64,000 bases of DNA. It comes from an uncultured Lachnospiraceae bacterium (GTDB lineage: Bacteria; Bacillota; Clostridia; Lachnospirales; Lachnospiraceae). The position numbers were made by a program, and so were the translations under genes. A model generated the notes under the pieces. It ran no database searches. It was not told the DNA's origin and saw nothing but the letters and a program-made list of their open reading frames with translations. Location: NCBI GenBank assembly GCA_902794825.1, contig CADBIU010000027.1, forward strand, positions 1-64,000. The letters run 5' to 3'. Below, piece by piece: positions 51,291-60,131 of this stretch (position 1 is the first letter of the stretch; every line of letters starts with the position of its first letter).

Positions 51291-52976
51291 ATGGGATACA
51301 AGAGTGATATCGAAATTGCGCAGGAATGTCAGATGCTTCCGATCACCGAGATCGCGGCAAAGGCAGGCATCAGTGACGAATACCTGGAACAGTACGGCAA
51401 ATACAAGGCCAAGATCGACTATAAGTTTCTGAAGGATTCCGACAGGAAAGACGGCAAGCTTATCCTTGTTACAGCGATGAACCCTACGCCTGCAGGAGAA
51501 GGAAAGACAACAACAACCATCGGTCTGGCGGATGGTCTTCAGAAGCTCGGCAAGAAGGTTATGGTAGCACTGCGCGAGCCCTCCCTCGGACCGGTTTTCG
51601 GCGTCAAGGGCGGCGCTGCAGGCGGCGGATACGCTCAGGTCGTTCCCATGGAGGACATCAACCTTCACTTCACAGGTGATTTCCACGCGATCGGTGCCGC
51701 GAACAACCTGCTGGCAGCAATGATCGACAACCACATCTACCAGGGAAATGAGCTGAACATCGATCCCCGCAAGATCACATGGAAGAGATGCGTGGACATG
51801 AATGACCGCCAGCTGCGCTTTGTAGTGGACGGACTGGGCGGAAGAGTCAACGGAACGCCCCGTGAGGACGGCTACGACATCACAGTTGCCTCCGAGATCA
51901 TGGCGGTCCTCTGCCTTGCCAGCGACATCAACGACCTCAAGGAGAGGCTCTCCAGGATCATCGTCGGCTATACATACGGAAAAGTCAGCGAGCAGAAGCC
52001 CGTCACAGCAGGCGACCTGCACGCTCAGGGCGCTATGGCTGCTCTTCTCAAGGACGCCCTCAAGCCCAACCTGGTACAGACTCTTGAGCACGTGCCCGCG
52101 ATCGTACACGGCGGACCCTTCGCCAACATCGCTCACGGATGCAATTCCGTGACCGCTACAAAGATGGCTATGAAGCTTGCGGATTACGCAGTAACAGAGG
52201 CAGGTTTCGGCGCTGACCTCGGCGCGGAGAAGTTCCTGGATATCAAGTGCCGTATGGCCGGCCTTCGTCCCAACGCGGTGGTCATAGTTTCCACAGTCAG
52301 AAGCCTTAAGTACAATGGCGGCGTTGCTAAGGCAGACCTTGGCGCGGAGAACCTTGAAGCCCTTGAGAAAGGTCTTCCCAACCTTCTCAAGCACGTCAGC
52401 AACATCCGCGACGTATACGGTCTTCCCTGCGTAGTCGCCATCAATGAGTTCCCTACCGATACAGCGGCGGAAGTCAAACTTGTGGAAGACAGATGCAAAG
52501 AGCTCGGAGTAAATGTCGTCCTCTCCCAGGTATGGGCCAAGGGCGGCGAAGGCGGCAAGGCTCTCGCTGAGGAGATCATCCGTCTCGTAGAGCAGCCCTC
52601 CGATTTCCGCTATTCCTATGAACTGGAAGGAACCATCGAGGAGAAGCTCACCAAGATCGCGACCAGGATCTACGGCGCGCGCGGCGTAGTGATGACCGCT
52701 GACGCGGCCAAGCAGGCGAAGCAGCTCGAGGCAATGGGCTTCGGAAACTGCCCGATCTGTGTTGCGAAGACACAGTACAGCCTGACCGACGACCCGAAGA
52801 AGCTTGGCGCTCCCAAGGACTTCGATATCACGGTCCGCGGCGTCAAAATATCGGCGGGCGCAGGCTTTGTCGTGGCGCTCACCGGCGATATCATGACCAT
52901 GCCCGGCCTTCCCAAGGTACCTGCTGCGGTCAAGATTGACGTAGATGAAAACGGAAAAATTACAGGTTTGTTCTGA
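51291..52976 (+). CDS. fhs: Formate-tetrahydrofolate ligase
   Basis: 561 residues, the normal length. It makes 10-formyl-THF from formate, THF and ATP. P-loop-like [16 protein letters not shown] is at about residues 66-81; [27 protein letters not shown] and VATVR-like [14 protein letters not shown] are family motifs. In acetogens and purine-degrading anaerobes it also runs the Wood-Ljungdahl methyl branch. It is controlled by the ZTP riboswitch. AGGAGG precedes ATG 51291. A 607-codon antisense frame is a shadow of its codon bias. Confidence 0.97.
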   Translation: MGYKSDIEIAQECQMLPITEIAAKAGISDEYLEQYGKYKAKIDYKFLKDSDRKDGKLILVTAMNPTPAGEGKTTTTIGLADGLQKLGKKVMVALREPSLGPVFGVKGGAAGGGYAQVVPMEDINLHFTGDFHAIGAANNLLAAMIDNHIYQGNELNIDPRKITWKRCVDMNDRQLRFVVDGLGGRVNGTPREDGYDITVASEIMAVLCLASDINDLKERLSRIIVGYTYGKVSEQKPVTAGDLHAQGAMAALLKDALKPNLVQTLEHVPAIVHGGPFANIAHGCNSVTATKMAMKLADYAVTEAGFGADLGAEKFLDIKCRMAGLRPNAVVIVSTVRSLKYNGGVAKADLGAENLEALEKGLPNLLKHVSNIRDVYGLPCVVAINEFPTDTAAEVKLVEDRCKELGVNVVLSQVWAKGGEGGKALAEEIIRLVEQPSDFRYSYELEGTIEEKLTKIATRIYGARGVVMTADAAKQAKQLEAMGFGNCPICVAKTQYSLTDDPKKLGAPKDFDITVRGVKISAGAGFVVALTGDIMTMPGLPKVPAAVKIDVDENGKITGLF

Positions 52977-53118
52977 CAAAAAGTCGGAAATGTCCTAATT
53001 TATGTCGTTTTTCTGCCTGTTTTTCTAAAGGGGATTCGGGTATCATAACCATTGTCAGCAGAGAGCTGACACATTATCAATTACCCCCCTATACATTATT
53101 AACATCCCCTAAGAGATG

Positions 53119-53160
53119 GAGCTCCGTTCTGAGGCTTAAGCCCGGAATGGGGCTTTGTTT
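53119..53160 (+). terminator. Probable terminator of fhs
   Basis: AGCTCCGTTC (53120-53129) pairs with GGAATGGGGCT (10 bp including G-T pairs) around an inner GGC-TTAA-GCC hairpin, followed by TTGTTTC. The gap 52977-53300 also has a GTCAGC/GCTGAC hairpin at 53054-53070 and a G9T7 homopolymer run at 53167-53182. Nothing coding is seen. Confidence 0.65.
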
Positions 53161-53300
53161 CTTTCAGGGGGGGGGTTTTTTTATCCCCCGCGGAAAGAGA
53201 TTTGTGGTATTGTAGTATATATTCGGTAGTACAATATTTTGACAGTAATCATAGATAGACCGGCGCTGCGCGGCGGCGTCAGGTTTTTGGAAGGATAGTT

Positions 53301-54803
53301 ATGAAGACAGCGTATATTGGCGGTATTTTACTGGACGGCACAAAGGACATGGTGCCGCAGAAGGGGAAGACAGTCATTGTGGAGAACGGCAGGATCGCGG
53401 ACATTATCTCCGCGGACGAGCTTGTGCCCTCAGGCTGCAGGATCGTGAATCTCAGGGGCTGCTATCTGATGCCCGGACTGATCAATCTTCACGTACACCT
53501 CAACTCCGGCGGGAAGCCTTCCGGAAAGAAGAAAGCGCCGGAAGACTATGTGCGCCTTGCGCAGATCGCCGCTTCCAATAAGATCGCCGGAGAGGGCGTG
53601 CGCGCGCTTATGCGGGGATACGCCAATACAGCGCTTCACAGCGGCGTGACCACGATCAGGACAGTCGGAGGAATTTCTGATTTTGACGGGAGACTGCGGG
53701 ATGAGATCGAAAAGGGCTGCAAAGTAAGACTCAAGGCTGAGAAGGAAGGCACGAGCCGCACGAGCAGCCTGCCTGAGACGATCCGGAAGGCGAGAACAGG
53801 CATGTCCAGAATTCCTGTGGGCGCTGCTGCCCCTGAAGGGATCGGCGCGCTGCTGCGCGGAGGCACGTCCGGCGAGACAATGCCCGGTCCCAGGATCCTG
53901 ACGAGCAATAAGGGAATCTCGGTGCCCGGCGGACATATGGCCGGATCGCTGGCTTACTCTGTTTCCACCCCCGAAGAGGCGGTACGGTGTGTGCGCAAGA
54001 TCGCGGCGGAGCGACCTGACCTGATCAAGTTGATGATCACCGGCGGGATCATGGACGCGGAGAAAGAGGGCGAGCCCGGAGTTCTGAAGATGCCTCCGGA
54101 GATCATTGAGGCGGCCTGCAAGGAGGCTCACGACCGGAGACTCCCGGTGGCGGCCCATGTGGAGAGCACAGAGGGCGTTGTCGCCGCTCTCAGGGCGGGC
54201 GTTGACACGATCGAACACGGAGCAATGCCTACAGACGAGATGATGGAACTCTTCAAAGAGAAGGGATCTTCCCTTGTGACAACGATCTCACCGGTCATTC
54301 CTCTGGCGCTGTTAGATACAGGTAAAACAAATGCGCGGTCTATGGACCGATACAATGCGGGGATCGTACTGCGCGGTATCATTGAGTGCGCCAGAAGGGC
54401 GCTGAGGGAGGGAATTCTCGTAGGCTTGGGCACGGATACCGGCTGTCCCTATGTCACTCACTATGATATGTGGCGTGAACTCTACTACTTCAATGCTTTC
54501 TGCGGCGTATCCGAAGCCTTTGCACTTTACAGCGCGACCCTTGGCAACGCGAAGATTGCCGGCATTGGCGCGGAGACGGGCAGTATTGAAGTTGGAAAGG
54601 CTGCTGATTTCCTTATCACAGCGGGCAATCCGCTGGAGAGCCTGCGCGCACTGAGAAAACCGAAAATGGTGGTCGCAAGAGGCGTGCTGATCAGAGAGCC
54701 TGTCATCAGGAAAAATGTGGAGATGGAACAGTCCCTGGACAGCCTGCTTCACTACGGATATGAAGATCTGGATGTTCTGCTCAGGAAAGGAACAGGCAGA
54801 TGA
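53301..54803 (+). CDS. Amidohydrolase family protein (metal-dependent)
   Basis: A 500-residue TIM-barrel amidohydrolase of the imidazolonepropionase-like group. The metal-binding HxH is His64-x-His66 in INLHVHLNS, followed by VAAHVESTEG, DTIEHGAMP and catalytic GTDTGCPY; the C-terminal GSIEVGKAADFLI is typical. These enzymes hydrolyse cyclic amides, peptides or xenobiotics; the substrate cannot be told. It overlaps the YkgJ gene by 4 bp, so the pair is co-translated. GGAAGG precedes ATG 53301. Confidence 0.9.
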   Translation: MKTAYIGGILLDGTKDMVPQKGKTVIVENGRIADIISADELVPSGCRIVNLRGCYLMPGLINLHVHLNSGGKPSGKKKAPEDYVRLAQIAASNKIAGEGVRALMRGYANTALHSGVTTIRTVGGISDFDGRLRDEIEKGCKVRLKAEKEGTSRTSSLPETIRKARTGMSRIPVGAAAPEGIGALLRGGTSGETMPGPRILTSNKGISVPGGHMAGSLAYSVSTPEEAVRCVRKIAAERPDLIKLMITGGIMDAEKEGEPGVLKMPPEIIEAACKEAHDRRLPVAAHVESTEGVVAALRAGVDTIEHGAMPTDEMMELFKEKGSSLVTTISPVIPLALLDTGKTNARSMDRYNAGIVLRGIIECARRALREGILVGLGTDTGCPYVTHYDMWRELYYFNAFCGVSEAFALYSATLGNAKIAGIGAETGSIEVGKAADFLITAGNPLESLRALRKPKMVVARGVLIREPVIRKNVEMEQSLDSLLHYGYEDLDVLLRKGTGR

Positions 54804-55462
54804 GCGAGAGGGCGGAAGGAACCCGGCGCAGACTCTATGGAGCCCAGGACATGGTCAGGATCTCCAGCAGTTCATGCGCGGGCTGCGGAGCTTGCTGCAG
54901 AGGGATGTCAGACACGATCGTTCCTGATCCCTATGACGTGTGGCAGATGGGCCTTATCACCGGGAAAACTTTTGAAGAGTTAATGGGAGCGGGCATTGAC
55001 CTGCATGTGGAGGAAGGAGTGATCCTTCCTCACCTTATGATGAAGAAAGATACTGAGGGCTGTTACTTCCTGGGAGAGGACGGGAGATGTACGATCCACG
55101 CGTACCGGCCGGGCATTTGCAGGCTGTTCCCGCTGGGAAGGCAGTATGACGAAGAAAAGACCTCCTACTTCATCGTCCCGGAAGGGTGCGTGAAGGGAGG
55201 CCTGTCCAAAGTCAGGATCGACAAGTGGCTGGGAATTCCGGATCTGCCTGCCTATGAGGACTTCAAGTCCCGCTGGCATTCTTTTATCCGAACACTCACG
55301 GCGAGAATCGCCGCGGAGCAGTCAGATGAGATTCGCAGAAACATCAATCTGTATTTTCTCCGGCTGTTTTTTGTGCAGCCTTACAATCAAAACCCGTCTG
55401 CGAGCACATTCTATGAGGATGTGTCAGACAGAATGAAAAGATTCGCGGACGCTGTGCTGTGA
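54800..55462 (+). CDS. YkgJ-family cysteine cluster protein
   Basis: A 220-residue protein with the UPF0153/YkgJ signature: SSCAGCGACCRGM, then DPYDVWQM, a CYFLGEDGRCTIHAYRPGICRLFPLG run. The spaced cysteines are likely to bind zinc or an Fe-S cluster. Function is unknown for the family. It is in an operon with the amidohydrolase and ends 2 bp before a convergent gene. Confidence 0.9.
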   Translation: MSERAEGTRRRLYGAQDMVRISSSSCAGCGACCRGMSDTIVPDPYDVWQMGLITGKTFEELMGAGIDLHVEEGVILPHLMMKKDTEGCYFLGEDGRCTIHAYRPGICRLFPLGRQYDEEKTSYFIVPEGCVKGGLSKVRIDKWLGIPDLPAYEDFKSRWHSFIRTLTARIAAEQSDEIRRNINLYFLRLFFVQPYNQNPSASTFYEDVSDRMKRFADAVL

Positions 55463-55464
55463 GG

Positions 55465-56634
55465 TCAGCGTTTGTCTACATATTCCGCATTCATCACCGG
55501 CATGGTCATGGAGGAGCCGTCCATCATTCGGGCGCTCACTTCCCTGTACATGCCGTATATTTTGACCGGAACTCCCTCCGGAGGGAGCTGGCCGTGAAGT
55601 GTCTTGGTATAAGTGGCGCACAGTATGCCTGAGGTCAGGCCGAGGAAATCGCCGCTCATCTCAATGAAAACCTCGGTGCTTCCGTCCGTTCCGGGGCGGA
55701 TCTCCGCGATGGTTCCCTCGACAACGACATTGGTGCCTGTGTACTTGGCAGGGTTGCGGTAAAGAGATGAGTAGCTTGCGGATATGCAGCCGGCCTTGAA
55801 TTCCTCGGGGGTAGGCGTAGTGCAGGTGACCTCCAGCGTGCAGACGCTGTCCTCGTAATGGATCTCCAAAATATAGCGCTCTTTTGGCTCAAGAGTCACG
55901 GACTCCGCCAGCGTCCACTTATCCACTTCCTCAGAGGTGCGGTCCGCGTACTTGGCGGTTACCGTCAGGTCCTTGCAGCCGGTGGAGATCACTGTCCCCT
56001 CCTCGGTGCTCCCCTTGTAAGAAGCCGTCAGGCGGACGATCTCCCTGGTGGTGCACTGGATGGAGAGCGCGCAGGAGAATCCCTCATATTCGATATTGAC
56101 GGTCGTGATCTTTTCCTTCTCCAGTACGGAGGGGTTGGCGACCCGCCATCCGCTCTCAACGGGAGTCTTGTTTCCGTCCCGGATCGCGTAGACATGAATA
56201 CCCGGATTGGTATCTGAGATCTGCGTTCCGGCGGACGTTTCGCCGTCGTACTCCGCGGTGATCGACTGGATCAGGCCGGAAGTGCACTGGACTTCGCATT
56301 GTGTGCTGGCTTTCTCATAAGTGATCGTGACAATGCTTACCTCAGCGTCTTGCAGCGTCTGAGGCTCCGCTATGGACCATCCGGTGACTTTTTCGCTGTG
56401 GCCGTCCTTGAAATAGGCGGTCACGATAAACCCGGTGTTTTTGTCGTCAAGAACGACACCGGCCTTGGTATCCCCGGTGTATTCTGCCGTGATATGGTCG
56501 ACGATCTTCCTCTTGGGCTTTGCGCCGATAACGATGGCGGTAATGACCGCGGCTGCCAGCAGCACTGCCGCAGCGATCAGAAAGCACTTGCGATGTTCTT
56601 CCCAAAAGGTATTATTGCCCTTGTCTTTATTCAT
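55465..56634 (-). CDS. Membrane-anchored protein with three Ig-like repeats and an OB-fold-like domain
   Basis: 389 residues. An N-terminal cytoplasmic tail and one membrane helix (about 17-37) are followed by three repeats of about 75 residues, each beginning I-AEY-G-T-AG or LTASYKGSTEEG and ending with YE...C...V(Q)CT; two Cys per repeat suggest a disulfide. The last about 95 residues (TGTNVVVEGTIAEIRPGTDGSTEVFIEM) resemble an OB-fold/tRNA_anti-like domain. It should face the outside. No specific function is recognised. The opposite-strand frames here are shadows. Confidence 0.75.
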   Translation of the reverse strand: MNKDKGNNTFWEEHRKCFLIAAAVLLAAAVITAIVIGAKPKRKIVDHITAEYTGDTKAGVVLDDKNTGFIVTAYFKDGHSEKVTGWSIAEPQTLQDAEVSIVTITYEKASTQCEVQCTSGLIQSITAEYDGETSAGTQISDTNPGIHVYAIRDGNKTPVESGWRVANPSVLEKEKITTVNIEYEGFSCALSIQCTTREIVRLTASYKGSTEEGTVISTGCKDLTVTAKYADRTSEEVDKWTLAESVTLEPKERYILEIHYEDSVCTLEVTCTTPTPEEFKAGCISASYSSLYRNPAKYTGTNVVVEGTIAEIRPGTDGSTEVFIEMSGDFLGLTSGILCATYTKTLHGQLPPEGVPVKIYGMYREVSARMMDGSSMTMPVMNAEYVDKR

Positions 56635-56767
56635 CTATCCACCTCGCTTATCATTTCTGTGGGGTGTGTACAATTCCAATACTAATAACGGCAAAATATA
56701 ATCTGCATTACGTTCGCTCAAATCCGCATTTCGTTCCTTTATATATAATATTATATCGATTTAAGTC

Positions 56768-56796
56768 TTGACATAAAAGCATTACAGGCATAACAT
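56768..56796 (+). promoter_or_regulatory. Promoter of the metal-resistance operon
   Basis: TTGACA (56768-56773) and TAACAT (56791-56796) with 17-bp spacing; the predicted start near 56803 coincides with the left end of the operator. Confidence 0.8.
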
Positions 56797-56802
56797 ATAG
56801 AC

Positions 56803-56830
56803 AAACATATGAATAAATGTTCAAATGTTT
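56803..56830. promoter_or_regulatory. ArsR/SmtB-type operator (imperfect 28-bp palindrome)
   Basis: Half-sites AAACATATGAATAA and its mirror ATGTTCAAATGTTT match at 11 of 14 positions. The shape fits the 12-2-12 inverted repeats bound by SmtB/CadC repressors, and it covers the transcription start site. Confidence 0.8.
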
Positions 56831-56869
56831 GTCGTAAGCGTTGAAGAATCAGGAGATTTGAAAACAGTA

Positions 56870-57247
56870 ATGGAAAGAACAAGAATTTACGCCGCGGCGG
56901 AGGCGCCGTGCTGTGACGAAAAAGAGGTGCACGAGGACAAGGTCCGCTTTGTCAACGAGAACATGCCCTCAGAGGATGATCTCTACGATCTTGCGGAACT
57001 GTTCAAGGCGTTCGGCGATTCCACGAGAATACGCATACTGTTCGCGCTCTTCGAGGCGGATATCTGCGTGTGTGATCTGGCGGAGTCGCTTAACATGACA
57101 CAGTCCGCGATCTCGCATCAGCTGCGCCTGCTCAAACAGGCGGGACTCGTAAACGGACGCCGGGAAGGCAAGCAGATCATCTATTACCTGGCGGATGAAC
57201 ACGTAAGGACTATCATCTCGATGGGATTGGAACACATCAACGAATAA
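56870..57247 (+). CDS. CadC-like ArsR-family metal sensor
   Basis: 125 residues from ATG 56870; an in-frame ATG at 56825 lies inside the operator and is disfavoured. Winged helix with recognition helix MTQSAISHQLRLLKQAGLV. Metal ligands are visible: N-terminal Cys14-Cys15, Cys66 and Cys68 in ICVCDL (alpha3 thiolate site as in CadC), and a DEH...HINE pattern at the C-terminus (alpha5 zinc site). It should repress until Cd, Pb or Zn binds. First gene of a three-gene operon with an HMA chaperone and a P1B ATPase. Confidence 0.9.
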   Translation: MERTRIYAAAEAPCCDEKEVHEDKVRFVNENMPSEDDLYDLAELFKAFGDSTRIRILFALFEADICVCDLAESLNMTQSAISHQLRLLKQAGLVNGRREGKQIIYYLADEHVRTIISMGLEHINE

Positions 57248-57322
57248 AGATCATGCGCTCAAAACGAGGAGCGCGTGATCAGGAGCTGCGCCGGAGGCGC
57301 ATCTGCAAAAAAGGAGACAATT

Positions 57323-57541
57323 ATGAAAAAGACTTACAAGATCGATGTGGACTGCGCGAACTGCGCGAACAAGATGGAGCAGGCGGCGAAGAAGACAGAG
57401 GGCGTCAAGGACGCGACCGTCAATTTCATGGCGCTGAAGATGAAGGTGGAGTTCGAGGACGGCGCAGAGCCCGCCGCAGTGATGCAGGAAGTGCGCAGGA
57501 ACTGCAAGATCGTCGAGGATGACTGCGAGATCTTCCTGTAA
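57323..57541 (+). CDS. Heavy-metal-associated (HMA) domain metallochaperone
   Basis: 72 residues, one ferredoxin-like HMA domain with metal-binding DCANCANKME (CxxC), followed by EGVKDATVNFMALKMKVEF. AAAGGAG precedes ATG 57323. In many CadA/ZntA pumps this domain is fused to the N-terminus of the ATPase; here it is a separate gene 37 bp upstream. It would deliver Cd, Zn or Pb to the pump. Confidence 0.93.
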   Translation: MKKTYKIDVDCANCANKMEQAAKKTEGVKDATVNFMALKMKVEFEDGAEPAAVMQEVRRNCKIVEDDCEIFL

Positions 57542-57578
57542 AGAGGCGTGACGGAGGCTCCTCAAGGAGATGATAAAA

Positions 57579-59528
57579 GTGACTAAACTGACAGAAAATC
57601 TGAATAAAAAACAGAAGAACCTGCTGCTGCGCATCATCGCGGCAGCAGTTATGCTTGTCATATTGTTTATTTTGCCGCTGGATGACTATCCAATTGTGCG
57701 GTTCCTTCTCTTCCTGATCCCGTATTTCACCGTGGGATATGACATCCTGCGCAAGGCTTTTAAGGGAATCCTGAACCATCAGGTCTTTGATGAGTGTTTT
57801 CTTATGGCGGTGGCTACCATCGGCGCGATGATCCTGGGAGAATATACCGAGGGCGTGGCGGTCATGCTGTTCTATCAGATCGGAGAGCTGTTTCAGAGTA
57901 TTGCCGTCGGCAAGAGCAGACGCAGCATCAGCGATCTGATGGATATCCGCCCTGACTACGCAAACCTCGAGCAGGACGGAGAAGTGGAGAAGGTAGATCC
58001 CGATGAGGTCGAAGTCGGCAGTATCATCGTGATCCGGCCGGGCGAGAAGGTTCCGATCGACGGGATAGTTGTAGAGGGAAATTCCTCACTCAATACCAGT
58101 GCCCTGACCGGCGAGAGTCTTCCCAGAGACGTCAAGCCGGGCGATGAGATCATCAGCGGCTCTGTAAATATGAGCGGCCTGCTGCGCGTCGAGACTACCA
58201 AAGAATTCGACGAATCCACCGCCTCCAAGATACTGGAACTGGTGGAGAACGCGGGCGAGCGCAAGGCCAAGTCCGAGCAGTTCATCACCAAATTCGCGAG
58301 ATGGTATACGCCTGCGGTGTGCTACAGCGCGCTGGCTCTTGCGATTCTCGGGCCGGTAATCAATGTTTTGGCCTTTCATAAGGCATCTGACTGGGCGCTT
58401 TGGTCAGACTGGATCTACAGGGCGCTCACCTTCCTGGTCATCAGCTGCCCCTGCGCGATCGTAGTCAGTGTTCCGCTGTCCTTCTTCGGCGGGATCGGCG
58501 GCGCGAGCAGCGAGGGAATCCTGATCAAGGGTTCCAATTTCATGGAGACCCTGGCCAATGTCAAATACCTGGTCATGGACAAGACCGGAACCATTACCAA
58601 AGGCAATTTCGAGGTTACGGCGGTCCACGATGGGCGGGACCAAAACATAGACTCAGCAGAAATCTTAGAACTCGCCGCATTGGCAGAGTGCCACTCCTCA
58701 CACCCCATAGCCTCGAGCATCCGGCGCGCGTATGAAGCAGGCGGCGTAGAACTGGACAAGAGCCGGGTGGCGGATGTGCAGGAAGTCAGCGGCAAGGGCG
58801 TGATCGCAGTTGTCGACGGGATACAGGTTGCAGCAGGAAATCTCAAACTGATGCGTCAACTGAACATCGAATGTGAAGCCTGCCACCATGTGGGGACCAT
58901 TGTATATGTGGCGAAGGGAGCTGTGGATGGCCCGCTTTCCTACATCGGCCATGTAGTCATCTCCGACGAGATTAAGCCGACTTCCGCGGAAGCCATCAGT
59001 GCATTGAAGAAGGCAGGCGTTGTGAAGACAGTCATGCTGACCGGCGATATCACTTCTATGGCGGAAAGCGTGGCGAAAGAAGTGGGCCTTGATGAGGTGC
59101 ATGCGGAGCTCCTGCCGGAAGACAAAGTGACGCATGTGGAGAAGCTCATTGCTGAGAAGAACGCGCAGGCAGGTCCCGGCGCCGCGCTTGCCTTTGTCGG
59201 CGACGGCATCAACGATGCGCCTGTCCTCGCTATTGCTGACCTGGGTATAGCGATGGGAGCCCTTGGCTCCGACGCGGCTATTGAGGCGGCAGATGTCGTC
59301 CTTATGGATGACGATCCGGCGAAGATCGTCAAGGCGATCCGCATTGCGCGCAAGTGCATCCGTATCGTCAACGAGAATATCTGGTTCGCCATCGGCGTGA
59401 AGTTCCTGTGCCTGATCCTCGGCGCACTTGGAATCGCGAATATGTGGCTCGCGATCTTCGCGGACGTGGGCGTCATGGTGCTCTGCGTGCTGAACGCGGT
59501 AAGGGCGCTGTTTGTGAAGAATGTGTAA
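57579..59528 (+). CDS. cadA: P1B-type Cd/Zn/Pb-translocating ATPase
   Basis: 649 residues from GTG 57579. The ATG at 57570 abuts the ribosome-binding site AAGGAG (57564-57569) and is unlikely to be used. TGESLP actuator motif, metal site CPC (Cys290-Pro-Cys292) in SCPCAIVVSVP, phosphorylated Asp 334 in DKTGTITKG, SSHPIA and GDGINDAPVL. The last helix DVGVMVLCVLNAVR has the Asp typical of the Zn/Cd/Pb subgroup (P1B-2). It exports divalent soft metals. No N-terminal HMA domain, which is supplied by the upstream gene. Confidence 0.94.
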   Translation: MTKLTENLNKKQKNLLLRIIAAAVMLVILFILPLDDYPIVRFLLFLIPYFTVGYDILRKAFKGILNHQVFDECFLMAVATIGAMILGEYTEGVAVMLFYQIGELFQSIAVGKSRRSISDLMDIRPDYANLEQDGEVEKVDPDEVEVGSIIVIRPGEKVPIDGIVVEGNSSLNTSALTGESLPRDVKPGDEIISGSVNMSGLLRVETTKEFDESTASKILELVENAGERKAKSEQFITKFARWYTPAVCYSALALAILGPVINVLAFHKASDWALWSDWIYRALTFLVISCPCAIVVSVPLSFFGGIGGASSEGILIKGSNFMETLANVKYLVMDKTGTITKGNFEVTAVHDGRDQNIDSAEILELAALAECHSSHPIASSIRRAYEAGGVELDKSRVADVQEVSGKGVIAVVDGIQVAAGNLKLMRQLNIECEACHHVGTIVYVAKGAVDGPLSYIGHVVISDEIKPTSAEAISALKKAGVVKTVMLTGDITSMAESVAKEVGLDEVHAELLPEDKVTHVEKLIAEKNAQAGPGAALAFVGDGINDAPVLAIADLGIAMGALGSDAAIEAADVVLMDDDPAKIVKAIRIARKCIRIVNENIWFAIGVKFLCLILGALGIANMWLAIFADVGVMVLCVLNAVRALFVKNV

Positions 59529-59624
59529 TATCTGATTTTATAGAAAGGCTGTCGCAAGATGATCAGCGGCCCGGCGGGGCGGTTTGTCGGCTTGCGGGGG
59601 CCTTTTTTGTGGGTTTTGGCAGGC

Positions 59625-59685
59625 TTTTTGGCTTGGTGCGCGGAGGCGGGGCAGAGTTTTTGGCTTGCTGCGCGGAGGCGGCCCA
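59625..59685. repeat. Two 29-bp GC-rich direct repeats, 32-bp period
   Basis: 59625-59653 and 59657-59685 match at 26 of 29 positions (TTTTTGGCTTG(G/C)TGCGCGG core). They lie in the 600-bp non-coding stretch 59529-60131 behind the metal ATPase. Frames through this stretch lack ribosome-binding sites and are not called. Confidence 0.7.
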
Positions 59686-59747
59686 ACCTTTGGGGGGGAT
59701 TTTTGAAATCGGATGGTGCGATTTTAGCTTGTTTTCGAGAGAAGGCC

Positions 59748-60022
59748 CATCCACTCGAAGCTTTTTAAAAAACTGATGGTGAGAAAGAAGCCATCTTCAG
59801 TGAAAGTACCCATCCTCGGACAAGTCTTTGAAAATCGGATGGAGAAGCACCCCTTCCTCGAGCAGGTCTTTTAAGATTTCGATGGAGAGAACTAGATTTC
59901 TTGCGTGGTAGTACCCCCTCCATGAACAAGATTTTAAAATCCGGATGGGGTTTGTGAATTCTAACGAGGCGGTTGAGCCTCCGGAGGCTCCATCCGATAT
60001 GAAAAATATTCAAGAAGGATGG
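59748..60022. repeat. Cluster of five degenerate 31-32-bp palindromic repeats
   Basis: Units at 59748-59779, 59811-59842, 59854-59885, 59918-59948 and 59991-60022. Most begin CATCC and all end GATGG (four of them GGATGG or near), with a central A/T stretch (TTTGAAAAT-like), so each can form a hairpin. Unit starts are 63, 43, 64 and 73 bp apart. A half-unit ends at 59716. The repeats are too diverged for an active CRISPR array. Confidence 0.65.
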
Positions 60023-60131
60023 ATTGCCAAGGCAGCGCTATTCTCAAGGCAGTTCTATCAAATGAAAAACGAGCAGGAAAAGATGATATAATAAATGCAT
60101 TACTATCAAATTTCACCGGAGAAATAAAATC

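Noticed and set aside
51156..52979. 607-codon minus-strand frame opposite fhs
   Set aside because: The frame mirrors the strongly biased codons of fhs, has no ribosome-binding site or family match, and fhs is certain.
59354..59776. Protein-coding frames in the repeat region after cadA
   Set aside because: They overlap the end of cadA or the repeats, lack ribosome-binding sites and have composition dictated by the repeats.
59748..60022. CRISPR array
   Set aside because: Repeats differ at many positions, spacer lengths are uneven (one is 11 bp), and no cas gene is present in the window.
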